This document shows positions 1 to 7,448 of a stretch of 64,000 bases of DNA, one piece after another. This stretch comes from Rhodothermales bacterium (GTDB taxonomy: Bacteria > Bacteroidota > Rhodothermia > Rhodothermales > JAHQVL01). Under the pieces are notes generated by a model. That model searched no databases. It was not told the DNA's origin and was given only the letters and a program-made list of their open reading frames with translations. Positions within the stretch are counted from its first letter, which is position 1. Every line of letters begins with the position of its first letter. The translations under genes were made by a program, and so were the position numbers. Location of the stretch: NCBI GenBank assembly GCA_041391505.1, contig JAWKNW010000025.1, positions 21,069 to 85,068 of the forward strand. Reading direction: 5' to 3'.

Positions 1-346
1 CGAAATAGGCCATCCAGACATTGCCGGAGTCCGCCTCGGAGCGTTCCGCACGCCCGTCGCCGGCGTAGAATCCGGGGACGGTCAGTACGTCGCCCCCGCC
101 GGGCGGCGTGAGCATCACCAGCAGCCGGTAGTCGGTAAACGGGTTGGGGTCGCTCGTGGCCGACACGGCGCCGCAGTCGGCTACGGGGCACGTAACGAGA
201 AGGGAGATCCTGTGGTACTCCTTGAACGTGCCTTCCAGGCGGATCGGGTCCTGGGCCAGTGCTGTGCGGCTCGTCAGCAGAGCCAGCCCGATTATAAGCG
301 CGACGGCCCATCGACGACGGGACCACGACGCGGTATGTGAAACCAT
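1..346 (-). CDS. DUF5060 domain-containing protein, 5' part only
   Basis: Runs off the left edge; 115 codons are visible. ATG at 346 is followed by a signal peptide (Arg-rich n-region, hydrophobic core, TALAQ cleavage site around residue 31). The mature part contains NPFTDYRL, TPPGG and TVPGFYAGDG, which match the N-terminal beta-sandwich DUF5060 domain that precedes glycoside-hydrolase-like TIM barrels in Bacteroidota secreted enzymes. The catalytic part lies outside the window, so the enzyme activity is unknown. Likely exported and carbohydrate-related. Family call is from motif memory. Confidence 0.7.
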   Translation of the reverse strand, partial: MVSHTASWSRRRWAVALIIGLALLTSRTALAQDPIRLEGTFKEYHRISLLVTCPVADCGAVSATSDPNPFTDYRLLVMLTPPGGGDVLTVPGFYAGDGRAERSEADSGNVWMAYF

Positions 347-548
347 GTATGTATGCGGAATGAATCGACTCGTAGAGGACTACCTGAATGCGTCGCGCGG
401 GCTTGCGCGTATCGGGGAAGCGGGGCAACCGGGCGCGCAGGCATCGCCCATTCAGGTACTCGGCGTAGGTGCCTACTCGTCTCGCGCCTGTCGGTTCGGC
501 AGTGGCATGCGGAAGGAGGCGGCCGCTGGAAAAAACCCGCGCGATATC

Positions 549-556
549 TATCTTTG
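549..556 (+). promoter_or_regulatory. TATCTTTG, candidate -7 box
   Basis: Exact match to the Bacteroidota -7 consensus TAnnTTTG. A CTG at 526-528 lies 20 bases upstream in the -33 position. It sits 48 bases before the ATG at 604 (27 before the alternative ATG at 583). Confidence 0.35.
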
Positions 557-603
557 CGCCGGCGTCCCTCCGGTTTCGGGGGATGGATAGCTATCGTTGC
601 GTC

Positions 604-1035
604 ATGGATCACCTTCTGACAGAAATCGCCGGCATGTTGGACGGCGTCGCCGCGATGCCGGTTCGCGTCGCTCCTCCCGCCGCCGGGGAAGAGGGCGTGT
701 TCGTCTGGCCATGGCGCGCCCGGGTCGACCCCGTCATGCGAAGCAGCCCGCTCCCCGCGCGGGATACGGCCGGCGTTCCGGCCCCGGTGGTGCACATCGA
801 CTGGCTCCTCGTCGTGCAGCTTGCGGACGCCGCCGCGGCGCTTGCGACGCTTGTGGCCTGCTGGCGCGCGCTCGAAGCGCATCCCCTCGTCCAGCGCCCC
901 GAGGGCGAGGGCCGCATCGCGGCGTCGCCCCTGCCGCACGCAGACCTGTGCGGCCTGTTTCTGGCCGCGGGTATCCCGCTGCGGCCGAGCATGAGCTTTT
1001 CGCTTACCGTCGTCGATCGGCGCGCCGGGATCTGA
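604..1035 (+). CDS. Short protein resembling the DUF4255/Pvc16 family
   Basis: 143 residues, no signal peptide. ATG 604 is used; an in-frame ATG at 583 is possible. The centre (VVHIDWLLVVQL, then WRALEAHPLVQ) and the end (LAAGIPLRPSMSFSLTVV) resemble the end of DUF4255 (Pvc16 N-terminal) proteins, which belong to contractile injection systems and phage tails. There is no injection-system neighbour; the nearest tail-type gene is the sheath gene at 16841. The match is by eye and weak, so this could equally be an unrelated hypothetical protein. Confidence 0.35.
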   Translation: MDHLLTEIAGMLDGVAAMPVRVAPPAAGEEGVFVWPWRARVDPVMRSSPLPARDTAGVPAPVVHIDWLLVVQLADAAAALATLVACWRALEAHPLVQRPEGEGRIAASPLPHADLCGLFLAAGIPLRPSMSFSLTVVDRRAGI

Positions 1036-1086
1036 CGGGCCGGCTTCGACACCCCCCTCGGGTAGTGGCGATTTTTTTCTGTTCTA

Positions 1087-1117
1087 TTGCGTAGCTATGT
1101 GGCTACGCATATATTTG
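1087..1117 (+). promoter_or_regulatory. Bacteroidota-type promoter of the arsR operon
   Basis: TTG at 1087-1089, 20 bases, then TATATTTG at 1110-1117 (exact TAnnTTTG). Transcription would begin near 1124, leaving about a dozen untranslated bases before the ATG at 1136. The promoter lies inside the palindromic operator 1091-1132. Confidence 0.6.
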
Positions 1118-1132
1118 TAGTCAAATAGCTAC
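1091..1132 (+). promoter_or_regulatory. Palindromic operator of the ArsR-family repressor
   Basis: Two 16-base arms form an inverted repeat: GTAGCTATGTGGCTAC (1091-1106) and GTAGTCAAATAGCTAC (1117-1132), differing at two positions when one is reverse-complemented. Each arm is itself partly palindromic (GTAGC/GCTAC; GTAG/CTAC), and a third small palindrome ATTTG/CAAAT spans 1113-1126. It overlaps the -7 box and ends three bases before the ATG, as expected for autorepression by the downstream winged-helix protein. Confidence 0.6.
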
Positions 1133-1135
1133 ACG

Positions 1136-1456
1136 ATGGACCTACGACGCGATGTATTCCAGGCCATAGCCGACCCGACCAGGCGGGCGATCCTCGTGCT
1201 GGTAGCCATGCAAGCCATGACCGCCGGCGCGATCGCAGCCAACTTCGACACGGCCCGGCCGACGGTTTCCAGGCACCTGAAGATTCTTTCGGAATGCGGC
1301 CTGCTCGAACAGGAGCAGAACGGCCGGGAGATCTACTACCACCTGAATCCGCAAAAAATGAAAGAGATTGCCGACTTCATTGAGCCCTTCCGCGCCGTGT
1401 GGGACGAGCGGTTCAACAAGCTCGAAGCCGTCATGAAGGCCTATAAAACCAAATAA
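1136..1456 (+). CDS. ArsR-family winged-helix transcriptional regulator
   Basis: 106 residues. The opening (RRDVFQAIADPTRRAIL) and the recognition helix region (ARPTVSRHLKILSECGLL) followed by the wing (GREIYYHLNP) are typical of ArsR/SmtB repressors of the sub-group paired with SRPBCC/AHSA1 proteins. I see no CxC metal site in the usual alpha-3 position, so metal sensing is unlikely. It is followed after 6 bases by an SRPBCC protein, then DoxX and DUF1801 proteins, a common gene set. The palindrome immediately upstream suggests autoregulation of the operon. Confidence 0.9.
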   Translation: MDLRRDVFQAIADPTRRAILVLVAMQAMTAGAIAANFDTARPTVSRHLKILSECGLLEQEQNGREIYYHLNPQKMKEIADFIEPFRAVWDERFNKLEAVMKAYKTK

Positions 1457-1462
1457 TCCACG

Positions 1463-1930
1463 ATGGAGCGAAAAACGCAGGTTCACGCCGAAGACGACCG
1501 GCAGGAACTGGTGATCACGCGCGATTTCGACCTGCCTGTCGACCTGCTGTTCAGGGCGTACGTCGAGCCAGAAATCGTCGAGCAGTGGATGGGGACGCGG
1601 GTTGTCAGGCTGGAGAACTGGAAGGGTGGAAGCTGGCAGTTCGAAACGTCTGATCGCCACGGTGTGATTGCTGTCCGCATGAACGGGGTCTTCCACGCGT
1701 ACGAACCCGATCGGACAATCACGCGGACTTTCGAGATGGAGAATACCCCCTTCGGCGCGCAGCTCGAGTTCCTGGAGTTCGAGTCGCTCTCGGAGGACAC
1801 CAGCAGGCTCACCATGCACATAGTATTCCGGTCGACCGCTCTCCGGAATCAGTTGCTGCAAATGCCGTTCGCGTCGGGCATCAACATGGCGCACAACCGA
1901 TTGCAAACCGTCGCAGGCAACCTGCGCTGA
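1463..1930 (+). CDS. SRPBCC (AHSA1/START-like) domain protein
   Basis: 155 residues, cytosolic. ELVITRDFDLPVDLLFRAYVEPEIVEQWMG is the usual opening of AHSA1-type SRPBCC proteins, with the helix-grip pocket formed by the following strands (GGSWQFETSD, GVFHAYEPDRTITRTFEM) and the long C-terminal helix. The ligand is unknown. Second gene of the ArsR operon; it ends 5 bases before the DoxX-like gene. Two further SRPBCC genes in the window (13279, 22933) are not in such an operon. Confidence 0.85.
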   Translation: MERKTQVHAEDDRQELVITRDFDLPVDLLFRAYVEPEIVEQWMGTRVVRLENWKGGSWQFETSDRHGVIAVRMNGVFHAYEPDRTITRTFEMENTPFGAQLEFLEFESLSEDTSRLTMHIVFRSTALRNQLLQMPFASGINMAHNRLQTVAGNLR

Positions 1931-1935
1931 CGACT

Positions 1936-2340
1936 ATGACGAAGCGAAACAAGATCATCTACTGGGTTGCCACACTCTGGCTGGCGCTGGGCATGGTGTC
2001 GACCGGAGTCGTGCAACTGCTCCAGCTTGAGGAGGGGCAGGGCGGCGCGGCCAGCATCGCGCATCTCGGGTTTCCGCTGTACATGCTGACGCTACTGGGC
2101 ATCTGGAAACTCCTGGGCGTTGTAGCCGTGCTGCTCCCGCGGTATCCGCTGGTCAAGGAATGGGCCTACGCCGGCTTTTTCTTCGCCATGACCGGAGCGA
2201 TCTATTCGCATGCCGCCGTCGGAGATGCGGTGGTCGAGATGCTGCCGGCGCTGTTGCTGCTGGTGCTAACCGGGCTGTCGTGGTACTTCCGGCCGGCGGG
2301 CCGGAAAATGGCCGTGGCCAATCCAGGAGGAGCGTCGTGA
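1936..2340 (+). CDS. DoxX-like integral membrane protein
   Basis: 134 residues with four predicted membrane helices (about 8-30, 48-68, 74-92, 97-117). The sequence TLWLALGMVSTGVVQLL and LGFPLYMLTLLGIWKLLGVVAVLLPRYPLVKEWAYAGFFF is characteristic of the small DoxX-like family often found in ArsR-SRPBCC-DoxX-DUF1801 operons. Biochemical function unknown. Its TGA overlaps the GTG start of the truncated DUF1801 gene, indicating translational coupling. Confidence 0.85.
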   Translation: MTKRNKIIYWVATLWLALGMVSTGVVQLLQLEEGQGGAASIAHLGFPLYMLTLLGIWKLLGVVAVLLPRYPLVKEWAYAGFFFAMTGAIYSHAAVGDAVVEMLPALLLLVLTGLSWYFRPAGRKMAVANPGGAS

Positions 2341-2528
2341 ATCCACGGACCGCATCCGAGTTGATCGATGCCCTGCCGGCGGGACGCAGGCCTGCGTTCG
2401 AACGGGTTCGCGAGGTGATCCTGTTGAACCTGCCGCCGGGATACGAAGAAGCCCGTCGAATACAGGGGTTAGGTGTTTGGGGGGAATGGATTTATCTTTC
2501 ACCCATCAGCTGCACCGCGTTTCCTTAA
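2337..2528 (+). pseudogene. DUF1801 protein, 3'-truncated remnant
   Basis: Starts with GTG overlapping the DoxX stop (GTGA). The first about 38 residues (ELIDALPAGRRPAFERVREVI... then NLPPGYEEA) match the N-terminus of DUF1801 (YdhG-like) proteins, usually 115-140 residues. After EEA, near base 2455, the similarity stops and the frame runs on for about 24 unrelated residues to a stop inside the DUF1080 gene region. The rest of the domain is missing, so this looks like a deletion joint. It would be the fourth gene of the ArsR operon. Confidence 0.7.
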
Positions 2529-2545
2529 AACCCGCCAGGTTCGCC

Positions 2546-3367
2546 ATGCCCTCTCGCCGCAACTTCCTGAAACAATCCGCCACGCTCGCGCCGGCGCTCT
2601 CCCTCGCCACCGTCATCACCCCGAGCAAGACCCGGGCGGATGAGGCCGACTTCATCTCGCTGTTCGACGGGAAATCCCTCGCCGGCTGGCACAAAAATCC
2701 GGAAAAGATCTGGCACGGCACCGGCGGAAACTGGCAGGTGGAGGACGGCGCCATTACCGGCGAGCAGGATCCGCCGGCATCCGGAAACGGCGGCATCCTG
2801 CTGACCGACCGGACCTTCGGCGACTTCGAGCTGCTCCTCGAAATCAACCCCGACTTCGGCATCGACTCCGGCCTCTTCCTGCGGGCGACCGACAAGGGCG
2901 AGGGGTTCCAGGTGATGGTGGACTACCTCGAAGGCGGCGTGGTCGGGCAGATCTACGGGGAGAACATCGGCGGGTTCGGCGCCGCGTCGCTGCGGCTTCG
3001 GGGGACCACCGACGCCGCCGGTAAGCTCACGCGGCTCGGGGCCGAAGCCAACCCGAACATCCTGGAAAACCCCATGACCTACGCCATCTCCCCCGAAAAC
3101 TGGCTCAAGGCGTGGCAGATCAACGACTGGAACCGGATCCGCGTCGTGTGCGTGGGGGACTACCCGGTCATCAAGGTCTGGATCAACGACGCCCTGGTGA
3201 CCGACTTCAACGCCGCGACCTTCGTCCATGCCCGCTACGACCGCGAAGAGACAAAGGCGAAGCTGGGACGCGCCGGCTCCATCGCCATCCAGGTCCACGG
3301 CGGCGCCGACCGCTGGGCGACCGGGGCGAAAAACCGATGGCGCAACATCCGGATTCGGCCACTCTGA
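2546..3367 (+). CDS. Tat-exported DUF1080 (3-keto-disaccharide hydrolase-like) protein
   Basis: 273 residues. ATG 2546 gives a twin-arginine signal (SRRNFLKQSATLAPALSLAT) with cleavage near residue 33. The mature protein is one concanavalin-like jelly roll: FISLFDGKSLAGWHK, WQVEDGAITGEQD, GDFELLLEINPDFGIDSGLFLRA, then WNRIRVVCVGD and VWINDALVTDF near the end. These are hallmark DUF1080 motifs; members are reported to hydrolyse 3-keto sugars or bind glycans. Upstream in-frame starts would precede the Tat signal and are disfavoured. Substrate unknown. Followed at once by the broken alkylation-repair gene. Confidence 0.88.
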   Translation: MPSRRNFLKQSATLAPALSLATVITPSKTRADEADFISLFDGKSLAGWHKNPEKIWHGTGGNWQVEDGAITGEQDPPASGNGGILLTDRTFGDFELLLEINPDFGIDSGLFLRATDKGEGFQVMVDYLEGGVVGQIYGENIGGFGAASLRLRGTTDAAGKLTRLGAEANPNILENPMTYAISPENWLKAWQINDWNRIRVVCVGDYPVIKVWINDALVTDFNAATFVHARYDREETKAKLGRAGSIAIQVHGGADRWATGAKNRWRNIRIRPL

Positions 3368-3378
3368 CGAAAGCATAG

Positions 3379-3730
3379 ATGACCCTGGAAGAAACCCTCG
3401 CTCAGCTTGAGGCGCTCGGCAACGAGAAAGTCCGCGCGATGCACCGGAAGAACGGCGCCGGCGACAACCTGTACGGCGTCAAGAGGGGCGACATCCGGAA
3501 GGTGGCCGCGAAGATCAAGAGCGACCACGTGCTGGCCCTCGCGCTGTGGGACACCGGCAACCTGGAGGCGCGGCATCGGCATCCATCATCCCGCGCACCG
3601 GGAGCGCGCCATCGCGATCGGCGAGGAGCTGGGCATCTATCGCGACTACCCGGTTTCCAAAGGCTGCACCTCCCCGTTCGCGCCGATCTGGATCAACGAA
3701 ATGGTCTCCCGCGCCGAACACGGGACTTGA
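3379..3730 (+). pseudogene. DNA alkylation repair (AlkD-like HEAT) gene with internal deletion and frameshift
   Basis: Residues 1-65 from ATG 3379 match the start of AlkD-type repair proteins (LEALGNEKVRAMHRKNGA, LYGVKRGDIRKVA). After GNLEAR (about base 3572) the frame carries no similarity, but the +1 frame resumes with the family's C-terminus: IGIHHPAHRERAIAIGEELG, YRDYPVSKGCTSPFAPIW, stop at 3730. Roughly 110-130 central residues of a protein normally near 230 are absent and the two halves are out of frame. No functional glycosylase can be made. Confidence 0.75.
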
Positions 3731-3774
3731 TCCCTGTTGCCACGCTTGTCCTGACCCTGAAACGCCACGACCGT

Positions 3775-4320
3775 ATGCCTGCACCCGACTACAGCACCCT
3801 CATCCAGACCCTCGAGGATCGCTTCGCCCACAACATGCCCCGGCACCCTGAGGTCGTCTGGGGCGACGTGCTCGCGCGGTTGCTGGCGCAGCCCGAAAAA
3901 CTCGGCGTCCTGGAAGCAATGGAAGAAACCGGCGGCGAGCCGGATGTGATCGGGCGCGACGCGAAGACGGGCGCTTTTGTCTTTTGCGACTGCGCCCCGG
4001 AGAGCCCGAAGGGCCGGCGCAGCCTGTGCTACGACCGCAAGGCGCTCGATGCGCGCAAGGAAAACAAGCCCGGCGGCAACGCGCAGGAGATGGCCGCCGA
4101 GATGGGCGTCGAGCTGTTGACCGAAGCACAGTACCGGGAGCTGCAGGAACTGGGGGAATTCGACCGGAAAACGTCCAGCTGGGTGCAGACGCCGGAGCGC
4201 ATCCGCAAACTGGGCGGGGCGCTTTTCTGCGACCGCCGGTATGACACCGTGTTTGTGTACCACAACGGTGCGGAGTCCTATTACGCCGCGCGGGGCTTCC
4301 GGGGCCGGCTGTCGGTGTGA
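3775..4320 (+). CDS. DUF4256 domain-containing protein
   Basis: 181 residues, no signal or membrane segment. The order of motifs fits DUF4256: LEDRFAHNMPRHPEVVW near the start, EETGGEPDVIG, FVFCDCAPESPKGRRSLCYD (about 60-80), NAQEMAAEMGVELLTEAQYRELQ and a C-terminal GGALFCDRRYDTVFVYHNGAESYY. Function unknown. It starts 45 bases after the broken alkylation-repair gene and converges with the beta-helix gene on the other strand. Start ATG 3775 is the only one consistent with the family's usual length. Confidence 0.85.
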   Translation: MPAPDYSTLIQTLEDRFAHNMPRHPEVVWGDVLARLLAQPEKLGVLEAMEETGGEPDVIGRDAKTGAFVFCDCAPESPKGRRSLCYDRKALDARKENKPGGNAQEMAAEMGVELLTEAQYRELQELGEFDRKTSSWVQTPERIRKLGGALFCDRRYDTVFVYHNGAESYYAARGFRGRLSV

Positions 4321-4337
4321 CGCACGATGCCGCGTCG

Positions 4338-6443
4338 TTACGGTGCCGCCTGTTCCAGCGTCGCGACGAGCGTGGCGTAGCCGTCGATCTCGAAGTGTTC
4401 GATGCGGAGTTCGTGCCGGCCGCTCAGGGTTAGCGGGATGCGCTCCAGTTTGGGGGGATGGTAGGTCCAGTCGTCGTGGATGAGCGTGCCGTCGAGCCAG
4501 ACGCGGACGCCGTCGTCGCTCGTGAGGTCGAGGACGTAGCGGCCGGGGGGTACGGCGAACGTGCCGGTGGATACCGTCGCGAAGTGGTTGGCCGGCAGGT
4601 CGTGCCCCGGGCTGCCGTACCACTGGTAGCCGAGGTCGGTCGGGTGGTCGGTGAAGGCCGGCGTGCCGGCGATCAGGGCGCGGAAGGCCTCGGGCCGGGA
4701 GCGCGGTTCGGTGGCGTCGTCGTAGGCGAAGAAGTCGACGGTCCAGTCGATGGCGGCATGGAAGTGGCGGTAGGGGTAGACGTACGGCGTGCCGGCCGGC
4801 GTGACAACCCCGAACCGGTCGGTCACCGTTTCGCCGACGTATTCCAGGTCGATGCGCAGGTCCACGACCGGTCCATCGGTGCGCCAGACCACGATGGAAT
4901 CGGGCACGGAGCCGCTCCGCGCCGAAACGGAATCGACGCCGCTGGTCTGTGCGATGCGCCAGGCGCCGGCGGGGCCGTGGATGTCGAACACCTGCCGCAC
5001 GCCGTCGCGGGGATAACGGGGCCAGAGCACGGGCGAGCGGAAGTCGTACGGCCCCCAGGCATCGACCATCATGTAGCGCCGGCCGCGCGGGAGGGACGCG
5101 GGCCAGTCGGGCAGCGCCTCGGGCAGGCCCGGCGCGGCCTCGTCCGCCTCCGCCACGATCCGGTTTTCCGTTTCCGACACCGGTTCGGTTTTCAGGATGC
5201 GCAGGGGTTCGGCCACGCCGGCGAAGCGGTTGCGATGGATGGTGTAGTCGCGGCTGCGCGTGTCGCGATGCTGCGCGTAGCCCCAGTCGGCCGGCTGGCT
5301 GTCGCGCGCCCAGGTGTAGATGCCGAGCTTCCCGCCGGCGAACGTGTTGTCCGTTATGGCGATGTCCTGCCCGTGTTCGATGGCGATGTGCTCGTCGTTG
5401 TCGATGAAGGTGTTGCCGGCGATGGCGGTATCGAACGAATACCCGCCCCAGATGCCATGCCAGCAGCCTTCGAGGCGGTTGCCGAGGATCGTGTTGCGGC
5501 TGAAGGTGACCTCGATACAGTTGGTGGGCGCGAACGAGAAGTCGTTGCCGACGAGCAGGTTGTCGTTGCTGCCACCGCTGCCGTCGTCCATCGTCGTCTG
5601 GCCGGCCCAGAGGAAAAACCCGTCGCCCGAATGCGTGGCCGAGTTGTAGGCGAAGGTGTTGTGCGTCGACTGCTCGTAAACGAGGATCGCCGCCGAATCC
5701 TGGCCCCGGTAATAGACGCCGTGACTGTAGCCGCGCACGTTCCAGTCGAGCCGGTTGTGCAGCACGGCGTTGTAGCTGCTCCGGTACATCCCGATGCCGA
5801 TGCCCGAGTTGAAGGTTATCGCGTTGTCTTCGAGGAGGCCGTGGTTCACGTCGGTCAGCATGACGCCGTTCTGCCCGCCGGTCACCGTCACCGCCCGGAT
5901 GGTCGGCCGATCGCACCGGTTGAGGTAGATGGCCGCCCCGTAGCCGAGCCACTCGTCGTGGTCGTTGAGGTGGTAGCTCATCCAGTCGTCGAGATGCTCC
6001 CGTTCGATGGTGCTTTTGAGGCGCTGCCGGTAGTTGTAGCTGAAGTCGCCGCCATCGATCTTGAGGTGCGGGGTGTCGTAGGCGATGAGGCCGACCTTGT
6101 AGCCGCGCACGACGGCGTTTTTAATCGTGACGTGGCTGGACCGGTCGATGACGATGCCATACCCGGCGAACTGGTCCGGCGTCGCGTCCGCCGCTGCGCC
6201 ATCGAGCACCGCGCCGTTGAAGTCGACGACGATGCCCTCGCCCTGGACGCGGATGGCGCCTAGGCTGTCCGCCGGCAGGCGGTACACGCCCGGCGCGACC
6301 GTGACGGAGGTGGTGAAGACCATGCCGGCTTCGAGGCGGACCGGCTCCTGACCGAGGGCGGGGAGGTTGATCGCCGCGCCCAGGATGAGCGCGAGCAGTG
6401 CCTGTCTGGCGTAGTCCGTTTGCCGGTAAGTCATCCCTGACAC
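4338..6443 (-). CDS. Secreted right-handed beta-helix protein with C-terminal PA14-like domain
   Basis: 701 residues with a signal peptide (ALLALILGAAINLPALGQ). Residues about 30-420 are parallel beta-helix repeats in the NosD/pectate-lyase style (VTIKNAVVRGYKVGL, DTAIAGNTFIDNDEHIAIEHG, DIAITDNTF). The last 150 residues (about 550-700) look PA14-like: GRYVLDLTSDDGVRVWLDGTLIHDDW, ELRIEHFEIDGYATL. Likely a cell-surface or extracellular polysaccharide-acting or binding protein; catalytic residues cannot be assigned by eye. ATG 6434 is an alternative start. Transcribed towards the DUF4256 gene. Confidence 0.75.
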   Translation of the reverse strand: MSGMTYRQTDYARQALLALILGAAINLPALGQEPVRLEAGMVFTTSVTVAPGVYRLPADSLGAIRVQGEGIVVDFNGAVLDGAAADATPDQFAGYGIVIDRSSHVTIKNAVVRGYKVGLIAYDTPHLKIDGGDFSYNYRQRLKSTIEREHLDDWMSYHLNDHDEWLGYGAAIYLNRCDRPTIRAVTVTGGQNGVMLTDVNHGLLEDNAITFNSGIGIGMYRSSYNAVLHNRLDWNVRGYSHGVYYRGQDSAAILVYEQSTHNTFAYNSATHSGDGFFLWAGQTTMDDGSGGSNDNLLVGNDFSFAPTNCIEVTFSRNTILGNRLEGCWHGIWGGYSFDTAIAGNTFIDNDEHIAIEHGQDIAITDNTFAGGKLGIYTWARDSQPADWGYAQHRDTRSRDYTIHRNRFAGVAEPLRILKTEPVSETENRIVAEADEAAPGLPEALPDWPASLPRGRRYMMVDAWGPYDFRSPVLWPRYPRDGVRQVFDIHGPAGAWRIAQTSGVDSVSARSGSVPDSIVVWRTDGPVVDLRIDLEYVGETVTDRFGVVTPAGTPYVYPYRHFHAAIDWTVDFFAYDDATEPRSRPEAFRALIAGTPAFTDHPTDLGYQWYGSPGHDLPANHFATVSTGTFAVPPGRYVLDLTSDDGVRVWLDGTLIHDDWTYHPPKLERIPLTLSGRHELRIEHFEIDGYATLVATLEQAAP

Positions 6444-6563
6444 GGGGTTTAGGGGTTAGAAGATCGCGTGCATCCGCGACGCATCCTGGAGAAGCTAGCG
6501 CTTTATGCCGGCAATGTCATGCGGCTCCCGTGCGAGGGAACGGATCCGTCACTAGATTCCACC

Positions 6564-7442
6564 ATGAGCATTCTCGCACCCGGCACGATCCGCCGGACGG
6601 GCTGTCGCCCGCTGGTTTTGATCCTGGCCATCCTTCCGATGGCCTGTACTTCCCCCACGCCCGATCCCGACATGCGCCTCGTCCGCCAGATCGACCATAT
6701 CAAACTCGTCTCCGGCGAGGCCAGGGGGTTGTTCGCGGTGCTGACGGATACACTGCGGCTTCCCGTAGCCTGGCCGATGACGGACTACGGTGGCTTCGTG
6801 AGCGGCGGCGTAGCGATCGGGGATGTCAATCTGGAGATCATCCAGACGGAGGAGGGCGCGCCTCGATTTACGGGCTTTGCGCTGGAGCCGGCGCCGCTCG
6901 ATGAAGTGCTGACCGAGTTGAAGGCCCGGGGCATCCGTCACGGCCCGCCGGCCCCGTATCGCGCGCGGCAGCCGGATGGGACGATGCAGACGCGCTGGAC
7001 GACCGTGTCGCTTCCGGAGGTATCGCGCGACGCGGTCGAGGTCTTTTTTTGCGCATACACGCACGACGTCCCCGCCCGCCGGCGCAGCTTGCGCGACGCG
7101 CTCCAGGCCCTTCATGGCGGGCCGCTCGGGGTGGTTGCGACGGAGGAAATCGTCTACGGCGCACGCGATGCGGAAGCGATGCATGCCGCGTGGGAGCGGC
7201 TACTCGCACCGGCGTCGGATTCCCTGGGGAGATGGTCCCTATCAGCCGGGCCGGCGATCCGGGTGATTCGGGCGGATGAAGACGAGATTCGGAGCGTGGT
7301 GCTCGGTGTACGGTCGTTGGCCGAGGCGCGGCGTTTTCTGGAGGATCACGATCTGCTGGGGGAGGTTCGGGGGGATACCCTGATGCTGAAGGGGATGTCG
7401 ATGGCGCTGGTGGAGGCCGCACCACTCGGCGCCAGCAGGTAG
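6564..7442 (+). CDS. Extracytoplasmic VOC/glyoxalase-like protein
   Basis: 292 residues. ATG 6564 gives an Arg-containing n-region, hydrophobic stretch and a lipobox-like PMACTS, so a lipoprotein or secreted protein. IDHIKLVSGEARGLFAVLTDTLRLPVAWPM opens a first beta-alpha-beta-beta-beta unit of the vicinal-oxygen-chelate fold and GGVAIGDVNLEIIQ follows; a second diverged unit spans about 165-285 (VATEEIVYGARDAEAMHAAWERLLAP, IRVIRADEDEIRSVVLGV). The histidine and glutamate of HIKLV and EIIQ could be metal ligands. Substrate unknown. Converges with the CadC-like gene. Confidence 0.65.
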   Translation: MSILAPGTIRRTGCRPLVLILAILPMACTSPTPDPDMRLVRQIDHIKLVSGEARGLFAVLTDTLRLPVAWPMTDYGGFVSGGVAIGDVNLEIIQTEEGAPRFTGFALEPAPLDEVLTELKARGIRHGPPAPYRARQPDGTMQTRWTTVSLPEVSRDAVEVFFCAYTHDVPARRRSLRDALQALHGGPLGVVATEEIVYGARDAEAMHAAWERLLAPASDSLGRWSLSAGPAIRVIRADEDEIRSVVLGVRSLAEARRFLEDHDLLGEVRGDTLMLKGMSMALVEAAPLGASR

Positions 7443-7448
7443 GGGCCG

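Noticed and set aside
4458..6263. 601-codon plus-strand frame over the beta-helix gene
   Set aside because: Val/Asp/Gly/Arg-rich shadow; the minus-strand gene has signal peptide and repeats.
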